In this document: positions 1 to 11,412 of the stretch, piece after piece
How positions within the stretch are numbered: the stretch's first letter is position 1
Layout of the letters: each line of letters starts with the position of its first letter
Source of the DNA: Ciborinia camelliae
Taxonomy: Eukaryota > Ascomycota > Leotiomycetes > Helotiales > Sclerotiniaceae
Reading direction: 5' to 3'
DNA: 64,000 bases
Assembly: GCA_025890175.1 (NCBI GenBank)
Contig: JANPYM010000002.1
Span: forward strand, 2,366,772 to 2,430,771
Translations under genes and position numbers: made by a program
The notes under the pieces: generated by a model
Database searches by the model: none
Told to the model about the DNA's origin: nothing
Seen by the model: only the letters and a program-made list of their open reading frames with translations

Positions 1-488
1 CGAGTGGAAGAATATCTGCGTTTTTGGGACTCCGTTGGTTGCCGTGTAGATCTCAATTTTTGAATCGAGGTTGAATACTTCGCTAAAAATAAATTTATTG
101 CGGCCTGATTGCCTGATTGCCTGGTTGCTGTGTAAACAACAAACCCGACCCCATGGAGCTTTTTCAAGATGGAAATCATAACCAGCCTCCCGCTTTTTCC
201 CAGCCTCGTACTTTCTTTCAAGGAACATGAGTGAGTTGTCACTTCATCACAACACATAAACCTTTTCGACTGAGTCTTCTTAGTTCATCCTTACTACCTT
301 TATCAATCGAACTCAGATAGTGTATCAAATCCATTAATTTCAATTAACAAATACCTCAATTCACGATACCCTTTTACCATCTGCTGATGGTACGAGGCTG
401 CACTTAGTTGGATGTTGAAGTAAATAAAACTTCATCATCTTCAAAAACCGACTTGACTTGGGACAATTCCCACGAAAAGAAATCAATC
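1..488. other. Upstream region of the first gene
   Basis: No coding region is supportable here. The stretch probably holds the promoter and 5' UTR of the plus-strand gene that begins at 489. The last 150 bases are A/T- and C-rich like a fungal leader. An open frame continues upstream of 489 to a TTG at 408, but no ATG lies in it. Confidence 0.5.
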
Positions 489-1898
489 ATGCCTGTTATC
501 AGCTCTTACGTCTCCCCTCTTCTCAAACGTACCGCCATTGCGTCTCCATCTCCACCCCTCGACGACCCTTCTATACCAAATATCCTCACCAGAACTCTCA
601 CCGCACGCGATGTAGTCGGCACGATCGATCCTTCTAATGGCGTAACACCTTTCGATAGCGTTCCTAATAAATTCGTCTTCATAGTCATTGGACTGATCGG
701 TGCTGGTTTTGTTCTAACCGGTATATGGTTCTTCTTCATTGCCAAGAATGGTGGATTCGTCTTTCATGAAAATGATTGGGATGATTATAAATCTACAGTC
801 CTGAGACGAAAAGGTCCTAATGGTACGACGCTTTCTGGAGGTTCAGAATCCACGGATCTTGGAGGTGGCAGTGTAGTACACGGAGAGAAGAAGAGGAGTA
901 CATGGGGAAGGAAGAACAAGAAAAGTAAGAAGGATGGAAGTGGTATGGAGAGGTCGAGATATAAGGACTTTGATGAGGAAGAGAGTTCGGTCGGCACCCA
1001 GAGTGAAGTCACTTACAGCGAGATGAGCGAGGTCAATTTCCCCCCGAGAAAGGAAAAGAAGAACAAGAAAAGTAGACTACGTGGTGGTGACTTGGGTGAT
1101 GTACCGGAATCCGAATACGGCGATGATGTTGCAGACCTTCGAGCATACCGACATGAGAAACCGGCACGAGTTGGAGGCATGAATAGGGAAAGCGACTCCA
1201 GTGTGTGGGAAGGATCTACCAACGCTGAAGGTTCTACTGTCTCCGATGGACTGATACACAATCGCGAACGAACACCCGAGGCTACCCCGGAGAAGCCAAA
1301 GAAGAGTAATAATAAAGATCACTACAAGATTCGAAAGGTCATTGGTACGGTTCAAGGCCCACGTTCTTCGACAAAGGATAATGGTGGAAGCTCGACTTTC
1401 TGGAATAAACAGGGCACCATCAAGAAGAGTTCAAGGCAGAGCGAGGCCGATTCGAGTGTAACGGATGATGAGAGAGTTAAAGCAGAAGCCAAGAAACTCC
1501 AAGATAAGGGACGAGCCGCTCAGCGTAGAGATTTCAGTTTCCGGGTTGGTGATGACAATAGTTCTGCAGCTGGATCCTCTCTTGTATCAGCTCGTGACGC
1601 AGCCGCGTCAAGAGAACAAGAGAGACAGGAACGAGAGGCAAGACGTGCCAGGCGTGAAGCGAGAAAACAAAGTAGAAATCAATCACATTTGGCCCCACCT
1701 GCTTATTCTGCCGCTGAATCTAGCGTTGGGGGAAGCGAGTTGAGTAGCGTGAGGGAGGATAGTGAGGTTAGTGGCGATACTGGGCATAAGAGTTATCCTT
1801 GTTTTATTCCGGGGTTGAGCAGTGAGAGGGGTGGAAATGAGACGGATTATACGGAGGATAGAAGGAAGAAGAGGAATGGTGGGTATAGAAGGGAGTGA
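489..1898 (+). CDS. Single-span membrane protein of unknown function (469 aa)
   Basis: I do not recognise this protein. The first in-frame ATG is at 489, giving 469 residues in one uninterrupted exon. Residues 1-60 are Ser/Thr/Pro-rich and end in a short polar stretch. Residues about 62-84 form one strong hydrophobic segment (KFVFIVIGLIGAGF, then LTGIWFFFI), followed by an aromatic/acidic juxtamembrane patch (FHENDWDDY). The remaining 370 residues are highly charged and low in complexity, with many Lys/Arg clusters, Ser-rich patches and a long Arg/Glu helix-like stretch around residues 370-405 (REQERQEREARRARREARKQ). The C-terminus has a short hydrophobic motif (SYPCFIPGL) before a charged tail. 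This fits a single-pass protein with a long disordered, probably cytosolic tail. The next feature downstream is a transposon island, so the context gives no functional clue. Confidence 0.75.
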   Translation: MPVISSYVSPLLKRTAIASPSPPLDDPSIPNILTRTLTARDVVGTIDPSNGVTPFDSVPNKFVFIVIGLIGAGFVLTGIWFFFIAKNGGFVFHENDWDDYKSTVLRRKGPNGTTLSGGSESTDLGGGSVVHGEKKRSTWGRKNKKSKKDGSGMERSRYKDFDEEESSVGTQSEVTYSEMSEVNFPPRKEKKNKKSRLRGGDLGDVPESEYGDDVADLRAYRHEKPARVGGMNRESDSSVWEGSTNAEGSTVSDGLIHNRERTPEATPEKPKKSNNKDHYKIRKVIGTVQGPRSSTKDNGGSSTFWNKQGTIKKSSRQSEADSSVTDDERVKAEAKKLQDKGRAAQRRDFSFRVGDDNSSAAGSSLVSARDAAASREQERQEREARRARREARKQSRNQSHLAPPAYSAAESSVGGSELSSVREDSEVSGDTGHKSYPCFIPGLSSERGGNETDYTEDRRKKRNGGYRRE

Positions 1899-2216
1899 AT
1901 GCATTTGAGGAGTGACGGATGGGATGCGTGATGCTTGTATGAATGGGCCAGGAAAGGATGGATGGAAAATTCCGGGGAATTTTGGCCAGGCAAATATTGG
2001 GACGAAAAATACGACATGAGGTTATTTATGTTTGTGAGGTTTGGATGCACGGACGGGCGGACGGGCGGAAGGAGGGAGGGGTGGATGGGGTTTGTGGATA
2101 TAATGATGATGGATGATTTTATAATGAGCCATGGTTTTTGCGTTTTGTTTTTCATAGGAGTTCATATGGCCACGGCCTTTTTCAGCAGAATTTGTATGTG
2201 TCAAATCACAATTCTA
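1899..2216. other. 3' flank between the first gene and the transposon island
   Basis: This is probably the 3' UTR of the upstream gene plus a short spacer. It contains a purine-rich stretch (repeated GGACGGGC-like units, about 2050-2085) and no supportable gene. It ends in the TA at 2215-2216 that serves as the left target duplication of the AT-rich island. Confidence 0.5.
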
Positions 2217-2320
2217 CAGTCTATATCACTCAAACCCAACAAAAAAAATATACTTTTGATAATTTGAATTTTTAATATACCAAAATATACAGAATCCTTT
2301 GTTTATCTTAATGATATAAA
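2217..2320 (+). repeat. Left terminal inverted repeat of the 10-kb island
   Basis: Pairs with 12231-12334 over 104 positions. The eight differences are all C/T or G/A (for example CAGTCT here versus CAGTCC in the partner). The preceding dinucleotide is TA. Confidence 0.8.
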
Positions 2321-3761
2321 AAAAAATAAAAAATTTCTTTGGAAAAAATTTCAAAAACCCAAAAAACAAAATCCCGAGATCTAAATTATTATTACATAAT
2401 TATTTAATATCGCTTCAAATAATATATTTTCATTTATATAACAACAATAATATTTATATAAAATTTTATTATATTTATATAATTTTTTAAATTAATATTA
2501 TTAATTAATATTATTTAAAATATAATATATTTATTAAAAAATATTTTAAATTTAATATAAAAAAATGAATTATAAAAATTATTTTTTTAAAAAAAATAAT
2601 ATTTTTATTTTTTTTATATTAACAAAAAATAAGTTTTTTTGATATACAATATTAAAATAAATAATATTAATATTTTTAAATAACCTTGTATATTTATAAT
2701 TGCTCTAATTAATTTAGAATTTGATTTATTTTAATCCCTTTCCCTTGCAAAGTTTGTTAATATTGAATTAACCTATGGATTGCTTACTCAAAAAAAATAA
2801 AATTTAAAAAAAAAGAAGATTGATATAAATTATAAAGTTTTAATTAATATTAATTATATATTTTGATTTTAATAAATTATTTTTCAAATAAAAAAAAATC
2901 AAAATATAAAATTAAATATATTTAATAATAAATATAAATCCAATAAATCTTTTATTTTTTTTATTTTTTCAAACTTTTTTTAATTTTGAATCTATCTAAA
3001 ATATATATTTTATATTTGTATATAATAAAAATATAAAATTAAAACAATTAAAACAAAACAAAAAAGATAAAAAATATTAAATAAATTAAAAAATAATAAT
3101 TTATTATTTTTTTAAAAAAAGTAATTATTTATTTCTTTTTTTATTAAGTTTATAAATGTTAATATTAAAATATTATTAAAGTCTCTACCTTTTCAATCTA
3201 TATTTTTTATTAAATATATAAAGGATAATAGCAATAATAATATAAATATTGAATTAAAAATAACAAAAAAAAATAAAATCATTTATATTATTTCATAAAA
3301 AGTATATATTAGCAATTTGGATGATAATTATACAGAATTGTTTTTCAACAAACTATTATTTAATATAATTACTGGTTATAAAAACATTATTATTAATATA
3401 TTAATATATCGAAAAGTATATATTTTGATTAACAAAATATTTAAAAACTTATTTCTTAATATATTATTTCGAAATATTAATAATTATATAATACTTTAAG
3501 TTTATTTTATATATATATTAAAAAAAAATTATATCACCAAAATTATATCAATATCTTTTTATTAATTACCAAAACTAATTATCTAAAAAAGTTTATAATC
3601 TTTAAATATTTTATCAAAAAAATTTAAGTATTATTTAATTATTTTAAAATATATAAAATCTTATTAATCGAATTTTAAAATGAAAAATATATTAAAAAAT
3701 TTTTTTTAAATAATAAAATGATTTTTGAAAAATATAAAATTTGATTTTTAATATAATTTTT

Positions 3762-3922
3762 TGTCACGGTGTGGATCCACTGGGTGGGTCCACAGGTCGG
3801 GATCTACGGTGTAGATCCCTGCATCGTGACAGGGTTCATATAGTAGAACAACTATTCCAGATACCCAATCTGGAATACTCCACGCTTTTATAACACAATG
3901 GTAAAGTTGTTCACCCCTGACA
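3762..3922 (+). repeat. 5' LTR of the miniature element
   Basis: 161 bp. It contains GTGGATCCAC (3771-3780), a 9-bp stem GGGATCTAC/GTAGATCCC and a 9-bp stem ATTCCAGAT/ATCTGGAAT. Its TATAACACAATGG corresponds to TGTGGCGCAGTGG in the other LTR, a G-to-A pattern expected from RIP. Confidence 0.75.
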
Positions 3923-4110
3923 CTGTATTCCAGATTAATTGGTTGGTATGTTCTGAGATCAGTTCTTGGCGAGGATATACCACTTCGAATCTTTTAGATT
4001 AATTTATTAATCTAATTAGTTCAGCTATAACTATTGCGCTCCCCACTCTTGTTGTGTGGGTTCATCCTTGCCTTAGAACCCGGGGGGGTTCAGGATAAGA
4101 CGGGGGTGAG

Positions 4111-4266
4111 TGTCAGGGTGTGGATCCACTGGGTGAGTCCACAGGACGGGATCTACGGTGTAGATCCCTGCTCTGACAGGGTTTATATAGTAGAACAACT
4201 ATTCCAGACCAATCTGGAATACTCCACGCTTTTGTGGCGCAGTGGTAAAGTTGTTCACCCCTGACA
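4111..4266 (+). repeat. 3' LTR of the miniature element
   Basis: 156 bp, the less mutated copy. It carries TGGCGCAGTGG, which resembles an RNA polymerase III A box. No matching B box was found, so this may be coincidence. Confidence 0.75.
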
Positions 4267-5232
4267 TTTTTTATATTTATTACCCCTTTAATATTTCAAA
4301 AAATATTTAATTAAAATTTTTTTTTTTGTTTTATAATAACATTTATAAAACTTTTAATCAAAATAATTGTTTATCAATAGCTTTTAAAATATAAATTTAC
4401 AAAATTTAAAAAAAAAAAAAATATTTATATAAATAAATATAAATATAAAGATATAATCAAATATTGATAAAAAGTTTTTATACCTTAAATAAAAGTTTTG
4501 AATAAAAAAACTATATAATATAATAAAGTTATACAAACAAATAAAAATAAAATATAAATTATAATATTTTTTATATTAAAATCTAATAAAAAACAATATA
4601 TTTGAATATAATATAATAAAAATTGTTATTATATATATAATTATAAAAAATTATTTTAATTAAATAAAACAATTTAATAAAAAATATTATATAAAAACAA
4701 AAAAAAGTTTATTTATAAATTCGATTTTATTAATTTTAAAGAATATATATAAATCAAAAATGCTATTAATAATATTATCAAAAATACAGGAGTAATTATT
4801 TATCCTAAAGCAAATAAAAATCTTTAATAAAATACAAAATAATTATTAAAACAATTATATATTATTATTAATATATTTAAAAAACAATATTTCAATTATA
4901 TTATTATTTTTATATTTAATTAATTATTTATATATTAATTTTTTAATAAAAAAGTTTTAAATATTTTTATTATAAATTTATTAAATAATAATAAATAATT
5001 AATACAAAAAGATATTATTTATTTGATAAAGATTGCACTTTATCTTTATATTAATCTACAATTTTTTTTTAAAAACTTTATATTTAAAATATTGAAATAA
5101 AGGTTTTTAAAAAAATAAAACAAATTTTTTAAAAAAAAAATTATTTATTGATTAAAAAACTATTAAAAACAAAATGTTTATTATGATACCCTAATTCTAA
5201 TTTTTTTTTCCCAAAAGATTATAAATTATATT

Positions 5233-5412
5233 TGTCGAATCACCTCGGTGGTATCAAAATGTGTATAGTAAAAGTAGTATATTATAAAAGCATGCAGATC
5301 GATCGTAGATCGATCTGCGGGCTTATATGCCCGTGTAGCGGGCATACCGGCCGCACGCGGCCGCGCCCCGCGCCCGGTGAATCTGCCCTGCAGATTCACT
5401 GGTATCGCAACA
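5233..5412. mobile_element. Palindrome-rich solo LTR or MITE-like insertion, 180 bp
   Basis: This GC-rich insertion starts TGTCGAATC and ends ATCGCAACA. It is flanked by a 5-bp direct repeat, ATATT (5228-5232 and 5413-5417), which is typical of LTR integration. It holds a chain of perfect hairpins: GCAGATCGATC/GATCGATCTGC, GCCCG/CGGGC, CGGCCGC/GCGGCCG and GTGAATCTGC/GCAGATTCAC. TG...CA ends read the same way on either strand, so the orientation is unknown. It has no coding capacity. Confidence 0.6.
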
Positions 5413-6291
5413 ATATTATATAATAAAAATATTATAGAATTATAACGATTTTAAAAAACAAAAATTTGCGATTAAAGAATTATTAATAAAAAAAAATTAT
5501 AAATATATATTTCTCCCCAAATTTTATTGTAAACTTAATTTTATTAAAATATATTAGGATTACAATAAAATTTTATATTATTAAATTGAAAAAAAAAGTT
5601 TTACGTATACTAAAGAAAAGGTTATAAAGATATTAGATGTTTATATAATCAATACAATATATCAATTTTATAATCAAATATAATGTTTTATAAATATATA
5701 TAAAAAAGATTTAAATATAAAACAAATAATATAAATAATAAAAAAATAAAAAAGATATAGAACATGTTGTATTTTAATTAAAAATATAATATCTATCTCT
5801 TAATTAATTATATAATTTATTTATTTAATTAAATATATTAATTAATTAATTAAATAATTAATAAATTATATATTTATTTAATTATACAGGGTATAATTAA
5901 ATGTACGGTACGGTAGTACGAACTACGCGAACATATGCCTAGTACGATCATTCGAATCGTACAGGGTTCTTTCAGAATTCGAAACGCTGTATTAGGAAAG
6001 GTTAATTCTTTGTTCGAATTTTAGTTGGAAAAAGCAATATAGTAAGGCATTTTATTTTCAATACTATAATTTTTAATTAATATAATTAATAAAATCAAAA
6101 AATATTATTTTATTGTATATATATATAATATAATACATTTATCTTTTATTTAATTAATTAATCATAATCTAGAATTTAGCCTACATTCCTTACGCCATGT
6201 ATATACCCCTGTATATACGTAACATACAATTTACAATTTGCAATAAATTATAAGCCTGATTCCTAGGTTATATAGACCTGGTTTTTTTGTA
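5286..6291 (+). repeat. Left copy of a 1,006-bp gap-flanking duplication (assembly overlap)
   Basis: This stretch recurs at 6302-7307 with a constant offset of 1,016, and I saw no difference between copies. It ends exactly at the first N of the gap. It includes the right part of the palindromic solo LTR and a full copy of the 481-bp LTR (5765-6245) with its GAACA flank. Confidence 0.85.
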
Positions 6292-6301
6292 NNNNNNNNN
6301 N
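6292..6301. other. Assembly gap of 10 N
   Basis: Ten undetermined bases. The same 1,006-bp sequence ends at its left edge and begins again at its right edge, so the gap most likely has negative length (overlapping contigs). Confidence 0.95.
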
Positions 6302-7307
6302 AAAAGCATGCAGATCGATCGTAGATCGATCTGCGGGCTTATATGCCCGTGTAGCGGGCATACCGGCCGCACGCGGCCGCGCCCCGCGCCCGGTGAATCT
6401 GCCCTGCAGATTCACTGGTATCGCAACAATATTATATAATAAAAATATTATAGAATTATAACGATTTTAAAAAACAAAAATTTGCGATTAAAGAATTATT
6501 AATAAAAAAAAATTATAAATATATATTTCTCCCCAAATTTTATTGTAAACTTAATTTTATTAAAATATATTAGGATTACAATAAAATTTTATATTATTAA
6601 ATTGAAAAAAAAAGTTTTACGTATACTAAAGAAAAGGTTATAAAGATATTAGATGTTTATATAATCAATACAATATATCAATTTTATAATCAAATATAAT
6701 GTTTTATAAATATATATAAAAAAGATTTAAATATAAAACAAATAATATAAATAATAAAAAAATAAAAAAGATATAGAACATGTTGTATTTTAATTAAAAA
6801 TATAATATCTATCTCTTAATTAATTATATAATTTATTTATTTAATTAAATATATTAATTAATTAATTAAATAATTAATAAATTATATATTTATTTAATTA
6901 TACAGGGTATAATTAAATGTACGGTACGGTAGTACGAACTACGCGAACATATGCCTAGTACGATCATTCGAATCGTACAGGGTTCTTTCAGAATTCGAAA
7001 CGCTGTATTAGGAAAGGTTAATTCTTTGTTCGAATTTTAGTTGGAAAAAGCAATATAGTAAGGCATTTTATTTTCAATACTATAATTTTTAATTAATATA
7101 ATTAATAAAATCAAAAAATATTATTTTATTGTATATATATATAATATAATACATTTATCTTTTATTTAATTAATTAATCATAATCTAGAATTTAGCCTAC
7201 ATTCCTTACGCCATGTATATACCCCTGTATATACGTAACATACAATTTACAATTTGCAATAAATTATAAGCCTGATTCCTAGGTTATATAGACCTGGTTT
7301 TTTTGTA
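6302..7307 (+). repeat. Right copy of the 1,006-bp gap-flanking duplication
   Basis: Begins directly after the gap, inside the palindromic solo LTR at its first strong hairpin, and ends at 7307 where unique sequence resumes. This copy is the one contiguous with the interior of the nested LTR element. Confidence 0.85.
6781..7261 (+). repeat. 5' LTR of the 4.6-kb element
   Basis: 481 bp, same length as the 3' LTR. Differences from it are transitions. Over its second half this copy carries A/T where the 3' LTR has G/C, for example TTTAGCCTACATTCC against CCTAGCCTACGTTCC. An identical copy at 5765-6245 belongs to the assembly duplication. Confidence 0.85.
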
Positions 7308-7839
7308 AGTTAAAAAGATTCTGGTATATCGATTTAAAATCAATTTTAATAAATCGATTTTATTGAATTTTATTGAATTTTATAAAAAATATTTCGAAAA
7401 ACGAATTATATATTAATTTGAATTGCAAAATCTAATTTGAATTTTAGTTCGAATTTTATAAATTTTAATTCGAATTTAATCAAACCCTAATTCGAAATCT
7501 AATTCGAATTCAATTATAATTTTAGTTTAAATTTATCTGCTAATGGAATTTAACCCGATTTTAAATCAAATTCAATCTTTAAATCTATAATTCCAATTCG
7601 TATTTTAGCTTTTAAATCTATTATTTCGATTTATATTTTGGTCTTTGAATTTATGATTCCGATTTGTATTTTGGCTTTTAAATCTACCATTCCGATTTGT
7701 ATTTCGGCTTTTAAACTTACAATTTCGATTTGTATTTCGATATCGAACGAACCGAACCTACTTTTATATAAGGGTTGGAGGAATTGAAGGGATTAAGTGA
7801 AACAGCATTTTAAAGCCCGATCATTAGAATCTATTATAC

Positions 7840-8250
7840 GATTAAATCGATTAGATCGATTAGATTGATTAGATCGATTAGATCGATTAGATCGATTATA
7901 TAATTAGATCGATTCTATAATTAAATCGATTATATAAATTATATGATTCAATTGATTATATAACTAAATCGATTATATGAATTATATAATTAAATCGATT
8001 ATATAAATTATATAATTAAATCGATTATATAAATTATATGATTTAATTAATTATATAACTAAATCGATTATATAAATTATATAATTAAATCGATTATATA
8101 AATTATATAATTCAATCGATTATATAACTAAATCGATTATATAAATTATATAATTAAATTGATTATATAAATTATATAATTCAATCAATTATATAACTTA
8201 ATCGATTATATAAATTATATAATTAAATCGATTATATAATTAAATCGATT
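7840..8250. repeat. A/T-rich tandem array around ATCGAT within the LTR element
   Basis: A short block of about 10-bp units (GATTAGATCG, 7845-7910) passes into about 26-28-bp units containing AAATCGATTATATAAATTA. All units share the core ATCGAT or its decayed forms. No coding frame is visible. Confidence 0.7.
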
Positions 8251-8921
8251 AAAAATTTAATCTTTATATATATATATATATATATTTATATAATATTAGT
8301 ATATTTAGAATTTCGATTTATAATTAAATCGATTTTATTAATCTTGTTTTTAAATTTTTATTGATTTTATTTAAAAGTTTTAATTAAATTTTAATTAAAA
8401 ATTTAATTTTAATTTAATTATAATATTATTTTATAGTATTAAATCCTAAGATCTGTATCTTTAAGATTAAATCTAATTAAGCATATAAAATTAGGTTTCT
8501 AGATGTTATATCTGTATGATTATGTTATTTATAGTGGATGGTATAGCAATATATCTTATATTAAGATGCCCTAACTTAATATTTATTTAAAAGATAGCTG
8601 ATTTATATTGAAATAATATTATTATTTAATTTTAAATTTTTATTTATAAATTAATTAGTTTTAAAAATATTAATTAATTTTAAAGTATTAATTAATTAGT
8701 TTAAAAATATTAATTAATTTGAAAAATTGATTAATATAAAAATACTAATTAATATAAAAAATATTAATTAATATAAAAAAGCTAATTAATATAAGAATAT
8801 TAATTAGTTTAAAAATATTAATTAATTTTAAAGCATTATTTAATTAATTTAAAAATATTAATTAATTTGAAAAATTGATTAATATAAAAATACTAATTAA
8901 TAAAAATAATGCTAATTAATG

Positions 8922-9720
8922 ATTTATATTAAAATCATAATCAAAATAATAATTCGAATCAAAATAATGATTTATATTAAAATCATGATTAATATAATAA
9001 TTTAAATTAAAATAATAATTTGAATTAAAATAATAATCAAAATAATGATTTAAATCAAAATAATAATTAAAATAAATGATTTATATTAAAATCATAATCA
9101 AAATAATAATTCGAATCAAAATAATGATTTATATTAAAATCATGATTAATATAATAATTTAAATTAAAATAATAATTTGAATTAAAATAATAATCAAAAT
9201 AATGATTTAAATCAAAATAATAATTAAAATAAATAATTTATATTAAAATCATAATCAAAATAATGATTTATATTAAAATCATAATTAATATAATAATTTA
9301 AATTAAAATAATAATTTAAATTAAAATAATAATCAAAATAATGATTTATATTATAATTATTATTAGAATAATGATTTAAATTAAAATTCGAATCAAAATA
9401 ATGATTTATATTAAAATTTTAATCATAATGATTTAAATCAAAATAATAATCAAAATAATGATTTATATTATAATTATAATTAAAACAATGATTTAAATTA
9501 AAATAATAATTTAAATTAAAATAATAATTTAAATTAAAATAATAATTAAAATAATGATTTATATTATAATTATAATCAAAATAATGATTTAAATCAAAAT
9601 AATAATTAAAATAAATAATTTATATTAAAATCATAATCATAATGATTTAAATCAAAATAATAATCAAAATAAAAAGATTTATATTAAAATTATAATCATA
9701 ACGATTTAAATCAAAATAAT
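8922..9720. repeat. Higher-order tandem array of TTAAAATAATAATCA-type units
   Basis: Units of about 12-20 bp (variants of AAATAATAATCAAAATAATG) are arranged in a larger duplication. The stretch beginning near 8922 recurs almost word for word near 9062. Degenerate copies continue to about 9720. It is strand-asymmetric and non-coding. Confidence 0.65.
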
Positions 9721-10411
9721 TAATTAATTTTATATTAATTAATTATAATATTTAAAATAGATTTTTTTATGTATTTTAAATACATTATAACATTTAAAAT
9801 ACATTTTTTATAATATTTTAAATATATTGCAATTAATTAATTAATTTTATAATTTAAGATAAAGCTTTTATTTTATATTAAATGATCGCAATGAATTAAT
9901 TATGATTTATATTATAATTATAATCAAAATGATTTAAATTAAAATAATGATTTAAATCAAAATAAAAAAATAATTAATTTTATATTAATTAATTATAATA
10001 TTTAGAATAGATTTTTTTTATGTATTTTAAATATATTATAACATTTAAAATATATTTTTTATAATATTTTAAATTTAAATATATTGCAATTCATTATTTA
10101 ATTTTATATTAAAGAATCGCAATAAATTAGTTAATTATAATATTGAAAATATATATTTTTATAATATTTTAAATATATTGTAATTGATTAATTAATTTAT
10201 ATTAATTAATTATATTTTATAATAAAAGTAAATATATATCTAAACGCTATTATTATATTAAAAATTTAATTAATAAAGGTCTAATTGATTTAAATTGGAT
10301 TTCCTCTTCAAATCAATTAACAGATGATTTAATTAAACTATTGGATAAAATAAAATTATTTAAATTAATTGATTTAATTTAACAATTAATTATTAAATAA
10401 TAATGAAAATA

Positions 10412-10429
<18 letters not shown>

Positions 10430-10462
<33 letters not shown>

Positions 10463-10880
10463 TATATTAATAAAATTAATTGAATTAATTTTATTAATTT
10501 AATTATTAAAAAATTAGTATTAAAAAAAATAAAATCAAAAGATTTTTATTCTAAAAAATATTAATTTTAAAAAAAAATAAAATCGATATCTATATATGCT
10601 ATATATACGTATTCATATTTTATTTTATTTTATTTTTATAAATTTATTTAAAATATATATATATATATATAAATGAATATATATATTAATAAAATTAATT
10701 GAATTAATCTTATTAATTCAATTATTAAATTAGTATTAAAAAGAATAAAATCAAAAGATTTTTATTCTAAAAAATATTAATTTTAAAAAATAAAATCGAT
10801 ATCTATATATGTTATATATATGTATTCGTATTTTATTTTATTTTATTTTTATAAATTTATTTAAAATATTTATTTAATTT
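10430..10880. repeat. Tandem duplication of about 210 bp at the 3' end of the LTR-element interior
   Basis: A segment beginning with TATATATTAATAAAATTAAT and containing AAATCGATATCTATATATG and a TTTTATTTTATTTTATTTTT tract occurs twice in succession (from about 10455 and about 10675). The copies differ by small indels and transitions, and an (AT)n tract precedes each. Confidence 0.65.
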
Positions 10881-10931
10881 CATTTTATTTTATTTTATCT
10901 TATTTTTTAAGAGAAAGTTATTAAGGGGGCG

Positions 10932-11412
10932 TGTTGTATTTTAATTAAAAATATAATATCTATTTCTTAATTAATTATATAATTTATTTATTTAATTAAA
11001 TATATTAATTAATTAATTAAATAATTAATAAATTATATATTTATTTAATTATACAGGGTATAATTAAATGTACGGTACGGTAGTACGAATTACGCGAACA
11101 TGTGTCTAGTACGATCATTCGAATCGTACAGGGTTCTTTCAGAATTCGAAATGTTGTATTAGGAAAGGTCGATTCTTTGTTCGAATTTCAGTTGGAAAAA
11201 GCAATATAGTGGGGCATTTCATTTTCGATACTATAATTTTCAATCAATATAATCAATAGAATCAAAAAATACTATTCTACTGTATATATATATAATATAA
11301 TACGCTTATCTCTTATTTAATTAATTAATCGTGATCTAGAACCTAGCCTACGTTCCCTGCGCCACGCATATACCCCTGCATATGCGTAGCATGCGACTTG
11401 CAACTTGCAACA
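10932..11412 (+). repeat. 3' LTR of the 4.6-kb element
   Basis: 481 bp, the GC-richer copy in its second half. It ends in CAACA and is followed by GAACA, the target duplication also seen left of the 5' LTR. Confidence 0.85.

Larger units (their letters stand above)
3762..4266 (+). mobile_element. Miniature LTR element (TRIM-like), 505 bp
   Basis: Two direct repeats of 161 bp (3762-3922) and 156 bp (4111-4266) begin TGTCA and end CCCCTGACA. They enclose a 188-bp non-coding interior. A purine-rich tract (AAGACGGGGGTGAG) abuts the second repeat, as a polypurine tract should. TTTTT flanks both ends (3757-3761, 4267-4271), though T-runs make that duplication weak evidence. The size and lack of coding capacity match terminal-repeat retrotransposons in miniature. 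The repeats are GC-rich and palindromic and stand out sharply from the AT-rich host. The interior has no obvious primer-binding site that I can name. Confidence 0.75.
6781..11412 (+). mobile_element. Nested RIP-degraded LTR retrotransposon, 4,632 bp
   Basis: Two LTRs of identical length (481 bp, 6781-7261 and 10932-11412) begin TGTTG and end CAATA/CAACA. Both outer edges carry the 5-bp target duplication GAACA (6776-6780, 11413-11417). A polypurine tract (AAGGGGG, about 10923-10929) sits just before the 3' LTR, so the element reads left to right. The 3,670-bp interior shows no gag or pol frame. It consists largely of A/T-rich tandem arrays, including repeated AAATCGATTATATAA-like units (7910-8250) and longer duplications. 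It is either an autonomous element destroyed by RIP or a large non-autonomous derivative; the tandem structure leans towards the latter. Confidence 0.85.

Noticed and set aside
408..488. N-terminal extension of the first gene from TTG at 408
   Set aside because: No ATG supports it; the ATG at 489 opens the same frame.
3317..3499. 60-codon frame in the AT-rich island
   Set aside because: Ile/Asn/Lys-only composition expected by chance in A/T DNA.
5286..7307. Genuine tandem duplication in the island
   Set aside because: Copy boundaries coincide exactly with a 10-N gap, favouring an assembly overlap.
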